DNA of 37,252 bases, from positions 1 through 37,252 of the IMG/VR virus record IMGVR_UViG_3300036985_006613; one strand, written 5' to 3'. The DNA comes from a virus. The notes beneath the pieces were generated by a model that was not told where the DNA came from, did no database searches, and was given only the letters and a program-made list of their open reading frames with translations. Shown piece after piece: positions 1-7,650 of this stretch (positions are counted from its first letter, which is position 1; every line of letters starts with the position of its first letter). Both the position numbers and the translations under genes were made by a program.

Positions 1-60
1 AATATGGCAGAAGGCACTGCATTGTTGGCACGTATAAAATCACTGGCACTGATTAGATGA
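1..60 (+). CDS. C-terminal end of an upstream gene (partial)
   Basis: An open frame enters from the left edge and ends at the TGA at 58-60. The roughly 19 visible residues end in a basic, Leu/Ala/Ile-rich stretch (ALLARIKSLALIR). The frame is the only long one in this stretch, and the late-type promoter of the next gene starts immediately after its stop, as expected for the end of a transcription unit. Nothing can be said about function from so short a piece. Confidence 0.45.
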   Translation, partial: NMAEGTALLARIKSLALIR

Positions 61-68
61 TTTAAATA
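61..68 (+). promoter_or_regulatory. Late-type promoter, leaderless
   Basis: The octamer TTTAAATA resembles the T4 late promoter TATAAATA. If it occupies -13 to -6 as in T4, +1 is base 74, which is the A of the ATG of the next gene. No ribosome binding site precedes that ATG. Confidence 0.55.
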
Positions 69-73
69 CAAGC

Positions 74-655
74 ATGATCAACTTTGAACATGCTGAACAA
101 ATCCTTCCCACAGTGTGGCGATTGCCAGACTTTTTTGCGGACGTTAACTCTGTCCGCAACAGTTATCGCAGTCCCGAACAATCGTGGAAAACACAATACC
201 CGGGAAGATTGTTAACCCCTTGGGCAACCAATTCCACAATAGACTCAGTGTTGGCAGCATGTGTTGCCCCTATTACACAATTGACCGGGCATGCTGTGAA
301 ACCTCAAGTGGGATATGCCAGCTTGGATTTAAGCGGCAATAAGATTATGATGCATAGATTACACACTGATATACGATGTTTTCTACAGGTATGTATGGCA
401 CAAGAGACTGACTTAGACATGTCAAGTGTATTTTGTAGCAATGCAACGGTCAATTCAACACATCCAGTGGACTACGAAGATATTAGTTTTTTCCAACCTA
501 CTGAATTGATCCAAGTACCCTATAACCCAAATGATGCTTGGTTAATGTTAAATCATCCTTGTACATTTTTTGGCACAGGGGTTCCGGTTGCACCCAATGC
601 GGTGCGTGAAACATTATGCTTTCACTTTGCGGCGGTACTGAACACAAGCACTTAG
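74..655 (+). CDS. 2OG-Fe(II) oxygenase-like protein
   Basis: This 193-residue protein has the layout of a small non-haem iron, 2-oxoglutarate dependent oxygenase. There is an H-x-D pair at His97/Asp99 after the strand LDLSG, a candidate distal His at 161, and Arg178 for the 2OG carboxylate on the last strand (RETLCFHF). The substrate is unknown; such proteins in phages have been suggested to hydroxylate proteins or sugars. It is clearly related to the convergent gene on the other strand, which has the same LDLSG...HxD block. The two genes overlap tail to tail by 42 nt. The start is supported by the late-type promoter whose predicted +1 is this ATG. The fold call is good; activity is inferred. 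Confidence 0.65.
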   Translation: MINFEHAEQILPTVWRLPDFFADVNSVRNSYRSPEQSWKTQYPGRLLTPWATNSTIDSVLAACVAPITQLTGHAVKPQVGYASLDLSGNKIMMHRLHTDIRCFLQVCMAQETDLDMSSVFCSNATVNSTHPVDYEDISFFQPTELIQVPYNPNDAWLMLNHPCTFFGTGVPVAPNAVRETLCFHFAAVLNTST

Positions 656-1198
656 TCGGGTTCCGGTCATGTTTTTGGCATGATGAATCTTGTTGTTATT
701 TAAATTGATATAACCGGTGTTTGGTATAAAAGGTGTGCCGACCCTGTTAAACTCTCCAAATGTGCGATGATCTGAAAAATCTTTTGGAGTATCACCATAA
801 CAAAACTCAGTGCCGTATACCTCACCGTGCGACCATAAAAACATTTGATAGGTGACAAACAGCAACGGATCATCCACATGATACGGGCAATGCCATCCGG
901 ATAGATCCAACCAAACTTTGCTTTCGGCCGGCACCAACTGATGCCCAACTATGCGTTCTATCTCGGGCAGCATGTCGATGCTCATTTGTTTCAACCGAGT
1001 TACAGTGGGCGAGTCGGGCACCAATTGCAGTCGAAATTCCAAGCAATCGTGTGGTCTATGCCAAGACTCGTTGTAACTAACGTGTAGTTTGCCAAAATGA
1101 TCAAAGGTTTCAGGACCAAAACAATTGGTTACTGACCACAGCTGGTCAGCAATAGGGGTTACTTCACTCATGGTATCGTAAATGTGGTGTTGTGTCAT
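614..1198 (-). CDS. 2OG-Fe(II) oxygenase-like protein, paralogue of the convergent gene
   Basis: The 194-residue product carries LDLSG followed by the iron-binding pair His107/Asp109, then a distal His172 or His173 and Arg181 (GTRLSACVQYRR). This is the expected H-x-D...H...R order of a 2OG-Fe(II) oxygenase. The longer GTG-initiated frame from 1219 is rejected because its start lies upstream of the late-type promoter at 1207-1214, whose predicted +1 is 1201. The ATG at 1198 leaves a 3-nt leader. The 3' end overlaps the paralogous plus-strand gene by 42 nt. Late expression points to action on virion components or late host products, but the substrate is not known. Confidence 0.65.
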   Translation of the reverse strand: MTQHHIYDTMSEVTPIADQLWSVTNCFGPETFDHFGKLHVSYNESWHRPHDCLEFRLQLVPDSPTVTRLKQMSIDMLPEIERIVGHQLVPAESKVWLDLSGWHCPYHVDDPLLFVTYQMFLWSHGEVYGTEFCYGDTPKDFSDHRTFGEFNRVGTPFIPNTGYINLNNNKIHHAKNMTGTRLSACVQYRRKVKA

Positions 1199-1206
1199 AG
1201 TATGTG

Positions 1207-1214
1207 TATTTACA
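1207..1214 (-). promoter_or_regulatory. Late-type promoter (minus strand), near-leaderless
   Basis: TGTAAATA read on the minus strand matches the TAAATA core shared by the other late sites here. With T4 spacing +1 is 1201, three bases before the ATG at 1198. It also settles the start of this gene against the upstream GTG. Confidence 0.5.
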
Positions 1215-1299
1215 TCCACAAATAATAATTTTAGATTTTATCTGTAGATTTTATCTGTTCCGTCTGAGCAAGAAAAGGTAAAATTTATGTCGTTTGCTA

Positions 1300-1328
1300 T
1301 TGCTCTGCTAAATAAATTCGTATACAAT
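1300..1328 (+). promoter_or_regulatory. Overlapping sigma-70-like and late-type promoters for gp32
   Basis: TTGCTC (1300-1305), a 17-nt spacer and TACAAT (1323-1328) form a reasonable sigma-70 promoter with +1 near 1335. A late-type octamer GCTAAATA lies within it at 1307-1314 and would give +1 near 1320. Dual early and late transcription would suit a single-strand binding protein needed throughout replication. Neither start has been tested. Confidence 0.5.
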
Positions 1329-1333
1329 ACAAC

Positions 1334-1372
1334 TTGTATGCACAGGCAACATACAATCTAAGTAATTTAGAT
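1334..1372 (+). promoter_or_regulatory. Structured leader of gp32: two adjacent hairpins
   Basis: TTGTATG (1334-1340) pairs perfectly with CATACAA (1350-1356) across a 9-nt loop. ATCTAA (1356-1361) pairs with TTAGAT (1367-1372) across 5 nt. The first stem lies about 53-75 nt upstream of the gp32 ATG. T4 gp32 represses its own translation by binding a leader pseudoknot at a comparable distance, so this is a candidate autogenous operator. I could not find a convincing pseudoknot pairing for the first loop. Confidence 0.45.
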
Positions 1373-1408
1373 AGGCATTTAACATAGGCAACTTTAGGAG
1401 AATATACT

Positions 1409-2389
1409 ATGGCATCATTAGCAGACATCAGAGCACGACTACAGGCAGCAGACAGTACCAAAGGCGGACAAGCCGGCGGAGGCGATAAAGCAATTTATCC
1501 GCATTGGAATATGGATGAGGGTAGTTCAGCACTACTTCGATTCTTACCCGACGGTAATACAAAAAATACATTTTTCTGGCAAGAACGAGCAATGATTCGT
1601 TTGCCCTTCAACGGCGTCAAGGGAGAAATGGACTCAAAACAAGTCATGGTACAAGTACCTTGTGTTGAGATGTGGAACGAGATTTGTCCAATATTGGCCG
1701 AAGTTCGCACCTGGTTCAAGGACAAAAGTCTCGAAGACATGGGTCGTAAGTATTGGAAAAAACGCAGTTATATATTCCAAGGATTTGTACGAGAAAACCC
1801 AATGGGTGACGACAAGCCACCAGAGAATCCAATTCGTCGATTCATCATTGGCCCACAGTTGTTCACGTTGATCAAGGCTGCCTTGATGGATCCAGAACTG
1901 GAAGAATTGCCAACAGACATGTTGCGTGGCCTGGACTTCCGCATTGCCAAAACACAAAAAGGTGGCTTTGCAGACTACAACTCTAGTAAATGGGCACGTA
2001 AGGAAACTGCACTGACCGAAACGGAACAGGCAGCAGTCACAGCACACGGATTGTTTGACCTGGGTACATTCTTGCCCAAGCATCCAACAGACGTGGAGTT
2101 AAAAGTTATCAAAGAGATGTTTGAAGCAAGTGTGGATGGTAAATCATATGACACAGAACGCTGGGGTCAATACTTCCGTCCTGCTGGAGTTAACGCACCG
2201 GCTGGCAGCGTCATCTCCAGTGACGACGATACCCCGGCAGCAAAGTCAGTTGTAGCAAGCAAGCCATCTCCAGCATCCTCATTTGAAGATGATGTTGCTA
2301 CTGCCGAGGCAGCAATTGGTGCAAGCAAGCCTGCTGGACAGAATGCACAGGATATTCTGGCTTTGATTAGATCTCGACAAAAGCAGTAA
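1409..2389 (+). CDS. 32: Single-stranded DNA-binding protein, gp32-like
   Basis: The 326-residue product coats single-stranded DNA in replication, recombination and repair. The basic N-terminal segment starting MASLADIRARL corresponds to the gp32 cooperative-binding region. The core contains the phage gp32-type stretch VPCVEMWNEICPILAEV, with two cysteines where T4 gp32 has part of its zinc site. The C-terminal third is low in complexity and rich in Ala, Ser and Asp, but it ends in a basic helix (LIRSRQKQ) rather than a plain acidic tail. T4 gp32 is 301 residues. A strong ribosome binding site (TAGGAG) precedes the ATG. The stop overlaps the next ATG (TAATG). UvsX and UvsY, its recombination partners, lie just downstream. 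Confidence 0.85.
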   Translation: MASLADIRARLQAADSTKGGQAGGGDKAIYPHWNMDEGSSALLRFLPDGNTKNTFFWQERAMIRLPFNGVKGEMDSKQVMVQVPCVEMWNEICPILAEVRTWFKDKSLEDMGRKYWKKRSYIFQGFVRENPMGDDKPPENPIRRFIIGPQLFTLIKAALMDPELEELPTDMLRGLDFRIAKTQKGGFADYNSSKWARKETALTETEQAAVTAHGLFDLGTFLPKHPTDVELKVIKEMFEASVDGKSYDTERWGQYFRPAGVNAPAGSVISSDDDTPAAKSVVASKPSPASSFEDDVATAEAAIGASKPAGQNAQDILALIRSRQKQ

Positions 2390-3129
2390 TGCTAGTTTTA
2401 TGCTACCATACTGGTGCATTAGGATATACAGTGTCGGCATTGTTCGACTGTTGTACGAAGGAAGGGAAACAAAATTTCCCTTCCTTTGTACCTGATAAGA
2501 ATTTACATCATTATAAAACTAAGTCAACATTGTATCAGATTATACATCCTGATATAAATGTCAAAAGAGAACAACTTAGTAATGTAGTTGTAAGTTCCAC
2601 CTCACACAGTATAACAGGCAGATTGCTTATATTGCTTATGGGATTAGAAAAACACACCAACGCTCGTCCAGAATTTAATAATCCAAGTATATACAAGCAA
2701 ACTGGAAAAACTTTTGGAGAACAGCTAGAAATCTTGTCGTTAACTCTAAAAGACAAAGTAATCAACAACAGCGAGTGGTTTATGGATACAGACTATCAGT
2801 TAGATATTATGAATTTTTGGCATAACACTAATGAGATAGAAATATTTTTAGTCAAGTGTGGATTTACTCCAATGTTTAATCGAGTTGAAGAATTCTGCAA
2901 GTTAGTTATAGACACAAACTCAAAATACTTTGACGCAATACAAAAATGTGTTACACTAGCACAAGATGTGATAAACAACAAGCACTATAGCATAAATTTA
3001 ACATTTTACGAAACAGCAATGTGTCACATGTTGTTGCTACAGCAAACTGGAAGATCGCACATTGATATTAAATTGTTAAATCAACAGCCGACTAGTACTG
3101 CTGACTTTATTGAAATTTTTAAGGATTAA
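2389..3129 (+). CDS. Unknown protein between gp32 and uvsX
   Basis: This 246-residue protein is not one I recognise. It starts at the TAATG junction with gp32, so it is translationally coupled to it, and it stops 2 nt before the uvsX ATG. No signal peptide, transmembrane segment or metal-site motif stands out. The N-terminus (CYHTGALGYTVSALFDCC) is hydrophobic with a glycine turn, and the rest looks alpha-helical and rich in Asn, Ile and Lys. The coding sequence is visibly more AT-rich than the flanking recombination genes, which suggests a later insertion into this block. A role in DNA metabolism is suggested only by position. Confidence 0.7.
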   Translation: MLVLCYHTGALGYTVSALFDCCTKEGKQNFPSFVPDKNLHHYKTKSTLYQIIHPDINVKREQLSNVVVSSTSHSITGRLLILLMGLEKHTNARPEFNNPSIYKQTGKTFGEQLEILSLTLKDKVINNSEWFMDTDYQLDIMNFWHNTNEIEIFLVKCGFTPMFNRVEEFCKLVIDTNSKYFDAIQKCVTLAQDVINNKHYSINLTFYETAMCHMLLLQQTGRSHIDIKLLNQQPTSTADFIEIFKD

Positions 3130-3131
3130 TC

Positions 3132-4187
3132 ATGGGAAAACCATTTGACGTAAGCAAATTCCGCAAGGAAATTACAAAAAGCATCGAAGGCCTGAGTATT
3201 GGATTTAACGATCCAACAGACTGGATCAGCACAGGCAACTATGCCCTGAACTATCTGATCTCAGGAGACTTTAATCGTGGTGTGCCATTGGGCAAAGTCA
3301 CAGTGTTTGCCGGAGAATCAGGTGCCGGCAAAAGCTACATCTGTTCCGGCAACATCATTAAGAACGCACAACAACAAGGCATCTATGTGGTGCTAATTGA
3401 CAGTGAAAATGCACTAGATGAAAAGTGGTTGCATGATCTTGGCGTGGATACTAACGATAGCAAATTGTTAAAACTGTCAATGGCCATGATTGATGATGTG
3501 GCAAAGACCATCAGCACATTCATGAGCGACTACAAAGCATTGGCAAATGGTGAACGACCAAAAGTATTGTTTGTGATTGATAGCTTGGGTATGTTACTCA
3601 CCCCAACCGACGTAAATCAGTTTGATGCCGGCGATATGAAAGGTGACATGGGTCGTAAACCCAAAGCACTTACTGCATTAGTTCGCAACTGTGTCAATAT
3701 GTTTGGCAGCTACAACGTGGGGTTGGTGTGTACCAATCACACTTACGCTAGTCAAGACATGTTTGACCCTGATGACAAGATTTCAGGTGGGCAAGGGTTT
3801 GTTTATGCAAGCTCAATTGTTGTTGCGATGAAAAAACTCAAGCTCAAAGAAGATGAAGATGGCAACAAGATAACCGATGTCATGGGCATACGTGCCGCAT
3901 GTAAGGTGATGAAAACTCGGTATGCCAAACCATTTGAAGGTGTGCAAGTTAAAATTCCTTACGAAACAGGAATGAGTCCTTACTCCGGACTAACCGACTT
4001 GATTGAAAAGAAAGCCATGCTCAAGAAAGAAGGCAACAGCTTGGTATTCACCACAAGTGACGGAGAGATCATCAAGAAGTTTCGCAAGGCTTGGGAACGC
4101 AATGACGACAGTTGTCTAGATATTGTAATGAAAGATTTTGATCATCAGAAGTCAGAGGTAAGTATCGCTGAAGGAGAATCTGAATGA
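3132..4187 (+). CDS. uvsX: UvsX RecA-like recombinase
   Basis: The 351-residue protein is the phage strand-exchange recombinase, which forms filaments on single-stranded DNA and drives recombination-dependent replication. The Walker A loop GESGAGKS is at residues 61-68 and the Walker B strand VLFVID ends at Asp150. The segment GQGFVYASSIVVAMKK fits the RecA/UvsX DNA-binding region. The length is close to the family norm (T4 UvsX is about 390 residues). It lies in a gp32-X-uvsX-acidic protein-uvsY run and overlaps the next gene by 4 nt (ATGA). Confidence 0.9.
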   Translation: MGKPFDVSKFRKEITKSIEGLSIGFNDPTDWISTGNYALNYLISGDFNRGVPLGKVTVFAGESGAGKSYICSGNIIKNAQQQGIYVVLIDSENALDEKWLHDLGVDTNDSKLLKLSMAMIDDVAKTISTFMSDYKALANGERPKVLFVIDSLGMLLTPTDVNQFDAGDMKGDMGRKPKALTALVRNCVNMFGSYNVGLVCTNHTYASQDMFDPDDKISGGQGFVYASSIVVAMKKLKLKEDEDGNKITDVMGIRAACKVMKTRYAKPFEGVQVKIPYETGMSPYSGLTDLIEKKAMLKKEGNSLVFTTSDGEIIKKFRKAWERNDDSCLDIVMKDFDHQKSEVSIAEGESE

Positions 4188-4450
4188 GTGAACTGGTAGC
4201 AAGTGAAATTTGGTCTGAACTCAAACGTTATGTAAACACCGTGGATCGGGCAGAAGCTGCTGAAACTATTGTGGCAATTTTGATTGACCATGATTCAACA
4301 GTGGACAATATAAAAGATGCATTCAAAGGTGATGTTGATATCAAACGGGCATTAACAACCTATCTAGACAATGACAAAAGCTATGAGGACGAGGAAGAAG
4401 AGGACGAGGACGAGGAAGAAGATTATAACGAAGAAAACTGGGAAAATTAA
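4184..4450 (+). CDS. Small acidic protein between uvsX and uvsY
   Basis: The 88-residue product has a helical N-terminal domain (residues 1-62) with a pattern of helices and an AFKGDVDIKRAL turn. It is followed by a tail made almost entirely of Asp and Glu (about residues 66-82). Both ends overlap neighbours, by 4 nt upstream and 1 nt downstream, so it is tightly coupled to uvsX and uvsY. The polyacidic tail resembles DNA-mimicking or SSB-type protein-interaction tails. A small transcription co-activator of the gp33 type was considered, but no motif supports it. It is probably a conserved T4-like accessory protein of unknown role. Confidence 0.75.
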   Translation: MSELVASEIWSELKRYVNTVDRAEAAETIVAILIDHDSTVDNIKDAFKGDVDIKRALTTYLDNDKSYEDEEEEDEDEEEDYNEENWEN

Positions 4451-4902
4451 TGTGGTACAGTCGGGTTGTTGCCAATCTCGCTGCGATTCCTGATTTTATA
4501 GCACACTACGAGCGCGAGCTTGATGATGCAAAAAAAGACTGCAGGATTGGCGGCGTTGTAGAAAAAAACATCACTGCATTACCCGGGCTAACTGAGCATA
4601 GATTCAATCAATTGCAAGAAATTGAAGCCATACTTAACCATCTCAATATTCAGTTGCGTAAAATACGTAGAAAACATTTTCAAAAATATCTAGAAGCATA
4701 TGCTCGCGCATTGACATCAAGAGATGCAGAAAAGTATGTGGATGGTGAAGACGAAGTGATTGATTATGAAACAATAATTAACGAGGTAGCATACTTGCGT
4801 AATCGTTGGTTGGGAATCATGAAAGGGCTGGATTCAAAACAATGGATGGCAGGCCACATAGTTAGACTACGTGCAGCTGGGATGGAAGATATTCAGGTGT
4901 AA
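4450..4902 (+). CDS. uvsY: UvsY recombination mediator
   Basis: The 150-residue helical, charged protein matches the UvsY family as found in T4-like phages of aquatic bacteria. It has a central LPGLTEHRFNQLQEIEAIL helix, a basic LRKIRRKHFQKYLEAYARAL helix, the SRDAEKYVDGE block and a C-terminal NRWLGIMKGLDSKQW segment. UvsY hexamers load UvsX onto gp32-covered DNA. Its gene directly follows uvsX and the acidic protein, in keeping with the pathway. It starts at the stop of the preceding gene (TAATG). Confidence 0.8.
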   Translation: MWYSRVVANLAAIPDFIAHYERELDDAKKDCRIGGVVEKNITALPGLTEHRFNQLQEIEAILNHLNIQLRKIRRKHFQKYLEAYARALTSRDAEKYVDGEDEVIDYETIINEVAYLRNRWLGIMKGLDSKQWMAGHIVRLRAAGMEDIQV

Positions 4903-4912
4903 AATATACGCC

Positions 4913-4920
4913 TATAAATA
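4913..4920 (+). promoter_or_regulatory. Consensus T4-type late promoter, leaderless
   Basis: TATAAATA is an exact match to the T4 late consensus. With T4 spacing +1 is 4926, the A of the ATG of the nucleotidyltransferase-cupin gene. There is no ribosome binding site. It heads the plus-strand half of the sugar island (4926-8569). Confidence 0.65.
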
Positions 4921-4925
4921 TTGAC

Positions 4926-5687
4926 ATGAAAATTGTCATTGTAACCGGGGGATACGATCCCCTACATTCTGGACACTTGGCCTACTTCAGAGCAGCCAAA
5001 AAACTTGGTGATAGACTTATTGTAGGACTCAATTCTGACGAGTGGCTTGCTCGTAAAAAAGGTCGGCCATTCATGCCCATGAGTGAACGATTTGCCCTGG
5101 TATCGTGTTTGAACATGGTTGACGAAGTTATCACATATAAAGATGCCGACGGGTCAAGTTGTGATGCTATTCGACTGGTAAAGACCAAGTACCCCAACTC
5201 AGAAATTGTATTTGCTAATGGCGGTGACCGCACACGTGATAATATCCCAGAAATGATATTTGACGATGTGGAGTTTGTGTTTGGTGTTGGCGGCCAAGAT
5301 AAAAAAAACTCGTCCAGCTGGATATTAGAGGAATGGAACAAGCCTCGTACTCCTCGCACCTGGGGAAACTATCGTGTGCTACATGAGGTTGGTACCAACA
5401 CTAAACTCAAAGAACTCACGGTGAATCCCAAAACTTGTCTTAGTATGCAACGGCATGACCAACGAGCCGAATTTTGGTTTGTGGCCGAGGGTAGTGCTAC
5501 TGTATACACCTTGGATGAGAAATCCACAGACGAGGACATCAAGTGCTCGTTAACTGTACACGAACATTGTTGGATTGCTATAAACGAATGGCACCAATTG
5601 TGTAATGAGACTGATCAACCGTTAAAGATAATTGAAATTCAATACGGGGCGTCATGTGACGAACTTGATATAGAAAGAATAAAATGA
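4926..5687 (+). CDS. HldE/RfaE-type nucleotidyltransferase fused to a cupin
   Basis: The 253-residue protein has two domains. Residues 1-135 form a cytidylyltransferase-like Rossmann domain with the HSGH motif (14-17), a GDRLIVGLNSD strand and NGGDRTRDNIPE. This pattern is typical of the enzymes that put a nucleotide onto heptose-1-phosphate or glycerol-3-phosphate. Residues about 145-245 form a cupin like the C-terminal isomerase domain of ManC (CLSMQRHDQRAEFWFVAEG). Together they could activate and isomerise a sugar for the glycosyltransferases downstream. The precise sugar and nucleotide are not readable. The stop overlaps the next ATG by 4 nt. Confidence 0.75.
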   Translation: MKIVIVTGGYDPLHSGHLAYFRAAKKLGDRLIVGLNSDEWLARKKGRPFMPMSERFALVSCLNMVDEVITYKDADGSSCDAIRLVKTKYPNSEIVFANGGDRTRDNIPEMIFDDVEFVFGVGGQDKKNSSSWILEEWNKPRTPRTWGNYRVLHEVGTNTKLKELTVNPKTCLSMQRHDQRAEFWFVAEGSATVYTLDEKSTDEDIKCSLTVHEHCWIAINEWHQLCNETDQPLKIIEIQYGASCDELDIERIK

Positions 5688-6037
5688 AAGCAGGCAAAAT
5701 TTGGGGCCAAACAGAATTACTAGAAGCCAATGGTGTATTAGAATTTCATCGTATACAGGCAACTGCCGGCGGTGTATGCTCAAAACATAAACATGAATTC
5801 AAATGGAATGGATTTTTTGTTGAATCTGGCCAAATGATTATTCGTGTATGGAAAGGCAACTATGATCTAATAGATGAAACAGTTCTAACTGCAGGACAAT
5901 ACACCAAAGTGGCACCTGGAGAATTTCATCAGTTTGAAGCAGTGGAAGATACTGTGGCATTTGAATTATACTGGGCCGAATTTGACCACAACGATATTGA
6001 ACGTGAGACTGTGGGAAAACTTAGAGGTTCAGAATGA
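5684..6037 (+). CDS. Single-domain cupin protein
   Basis: The 117-residue product is a small double-stranded beta-helix. The first cupin motif holds HKHEFKWNGFFVESG and the second APGEFHQFEA, giving two or three candidate metal-binding histidines and a glutamate. It overlaps both neighbours by 4 nt. It resembles sugar-phosphate isomerase or epimerase cupins, and its position after a nucleotidyltransferase-cupin fusion suggests it works on the same sugar. Catalysis is not proven; some cupins are only binding proteins. Confidence 0.7.
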   Translation: MKAGKIWGQTELLEANGVLEFHRIQATAGGVCSKHKHEFKWNGFFVESGQMIIRVWKGNYDLIDETVLTAGQYTKVAPGEFHQFEAVEDTVAFELYWAEFDHNDIERETVGKLRGSE

Positions 6038-7650
6038 CTTTTAAAGTTTTTATTGGGTGGGATAGTAGAGAACAAGACGCTGCAGAAGTTTGTCGATATA
6101 GTATACTTAAACACACCTCGGAGCCAGTTGAAATACATTTTCTTAAACTGAAAGAATTACAAGCACAAGATGGCCTGTATACTCGAGAGTCCGATCCAGA
6201 CAGCTCTACCGAATTTACATTTTCACGATTTTTAGTCCCATATCTTTGCAATTATACAGGCACAGCATTGTTTGTTGACTGTGACTTTTTGTTCACTCAT
6301 GACATTGCAGAGTTATTTGACTTGGCCACTGACGAACATGCAGTGCATGTGGTACAACATAATTATGTTCCGCCTAACACAATAAAAATGGATGGACAAA
6401 CACAGCATCAGTACCCAAGAAAAAACTGGAGCAGCCTCATGTTGTTTAACTGCGCTCATCCAGATTGTGCGGTATTAACACGAGATATAGTTAACACCCA
6501 AACTGGAAAATATCTACATAGATTTGAGTGGACTGACAAAATTGGCAATCTCAATAGAACGTGGAACTGGCTGGTCAACTGGTATCACGAGCCAGTTGAC
6601 GGCAAACCCAAAGCCATACACTATACCGAAGGTGGCCCATGGTTTCCTGCTCACGAACATACAGAATATGGGGCCAATTGGGTTAATGTGTATAATGAAT
6701 ATAAAGATGTCGACCCTGCACCCGTCATTGATTGTGTTCCACCCGACTTGCAAAAAATATTTGATAATCTTCTCAATTATCGTGTGGATCCTGCTGGCAC
6801 GGTGTATGGAATTACTTTACCAATTCTAACACAACAACTTGCCGCGCTGCCGGTCAACAACATAGTATCCATAAACAGCGATGTCAACTACGAAAGAAAA
6901 GGTCACATGTACGATCCCATACTACAAAGTTTTGTGCAAGGAGCCGGCGGCCAACTCAGCAACTGGGCCAAAGAAGAATTTAATACAACGCCAGTTGTGT
7001 TGCGTGGCATTACCAAACGTAAACACATGGAAGCCTGTAAAACTGCTGGCCGAGATTTTTACTATATGGATACTGGATATTTTGGCAATAATATAAAAAG
7101 AAAAATATACCATAGAATAACACGCAACGATATGCAATGGTTTGGCCCAGTTATAAATCGTCCAGCGGATAGATTTATTCAAACCGGCGTAAGTATAAAA
7201 AAAATGAGAAGAGGTACTAATATTCTCATTGCACCGCCCAGTCAAAAACTGTTAAACAACTATGATATCATTTTGGAAGATTGGTTGGCCAACGTACAAG
7301 CAGAAATACGAGCGCACACCGACCGACCTGTTGTGATTCGTACCAAACAAGGTCGTACAGCCAGACTTGTTGATGATACAATGGAGATGGCACTGGATCG
7401 AGATGTGTATTGTTTAGTTACGTTTAGTAGTATTGCAGCTGGAGAAGCCTTGCTGCTAGGCAAGCCTGCAATCACACTAGGACCAAACGCAGCCGGGCCG
7501 TTATGCAGTCACAGCATTAGTGCAATTGAAAATCTACGTATCCCTTCATTGGATGAAGTTGCAGCCTGGGCACACCACTTGTCCTACTGTCAGTTTACTG
7601 AACTAGAAATGCGTGATGGCACAGCATGGCGTATACTCAATGACCGTTGA
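6034..7650 (+). CDS. Two-domain glycosyltransferase: GT-A fused to capsule/Kdo-transferase-like GT-B
   Basis: The 538-residue protein is a fusion. Residues 1 to about 240 are GT-A-like, starting KVFIGWDSREQDA and carrying a metal-binding DxD at Asp82/Asp84 (FVDCDFLF). Residues about 300-538 are GT-B-like and resemble the Kdo/capsule-transferase group, with HTDRPVVIR and the sugar-nucleotide loop VTFSSIAAGEALLLGKPAI. The GT-B half is plainly homologous to the minus-strand gene at 10328-11137, down to the ending YCQF...GTAWRIL. Two linked activities could add two sugars in sequence. It overlaps the neighbouring genes by 4 and 11 nt. Confidence 0.75.
   Translation: MTFKVFIGWDSREQDAAEVCRYSILKHTSEPVEIHFLKLKELQAQDGLYTRESDPDSSTEFTFSRFLVPYLCNYTGTALFVDCDFLFTHDIAELFDLATDEHAVHVVQHNYVPPNTIKMDGQTQHQYPRKNWSSLMLFNCAHPDCAVLTRDIVNTQTGKYLHRFEWTDKIGNLNRTWNWLVNWYHEPVDGKPKAIHYTEGGPWFPAHEHTEYGANWVNVYNEYKDVDPAPVIDCVPPDLQKIFDNLLNYRVDPAGTVYGITLPILTQQLAALPVNNIVSINSDVNYERKGHMYDPILQSFVQGAGGQLSNWAKEEFNTTPVVLRGITKRKHMEACKTAGRDFYYMDTGYFGNNIKRKIYHRITRNDMQWFGPVINRPADRFIQTGVSIKKMRRGTNILIAPPSQKLLNNYDIILEDWLANVQAEIRAHTDRPVVIRTKQGRTARLVDDTMEMALDRDVYCLVTFSSIAAGEALLLGKPAITLGPNAAGPLCSHSISAIENLRIPSLDEVAAWAHHLSYCQFTELEMRDGTAWRILNDR

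Noticed and set aside
1199-1219. GTG start at 1219 for the minus-strand oxygenase gene
   Set aside because: It lies upstream of the late-type promoter at 1207-1214 whose +1 is 1201; the ATG at 1198 fits better.
1634-2083. Long minus-strand frame opposite gp32
   Set aside because: It is Cys- and Phe-rich without a promoter, ribosome binding site or family resemblance; it is a shadow of the gp32 codons.
4184-4450. Late co-activator gp33
   Set aside because: Size is similar but no gp33 motif could be recognised; kept as an acidic protein of unknown role.
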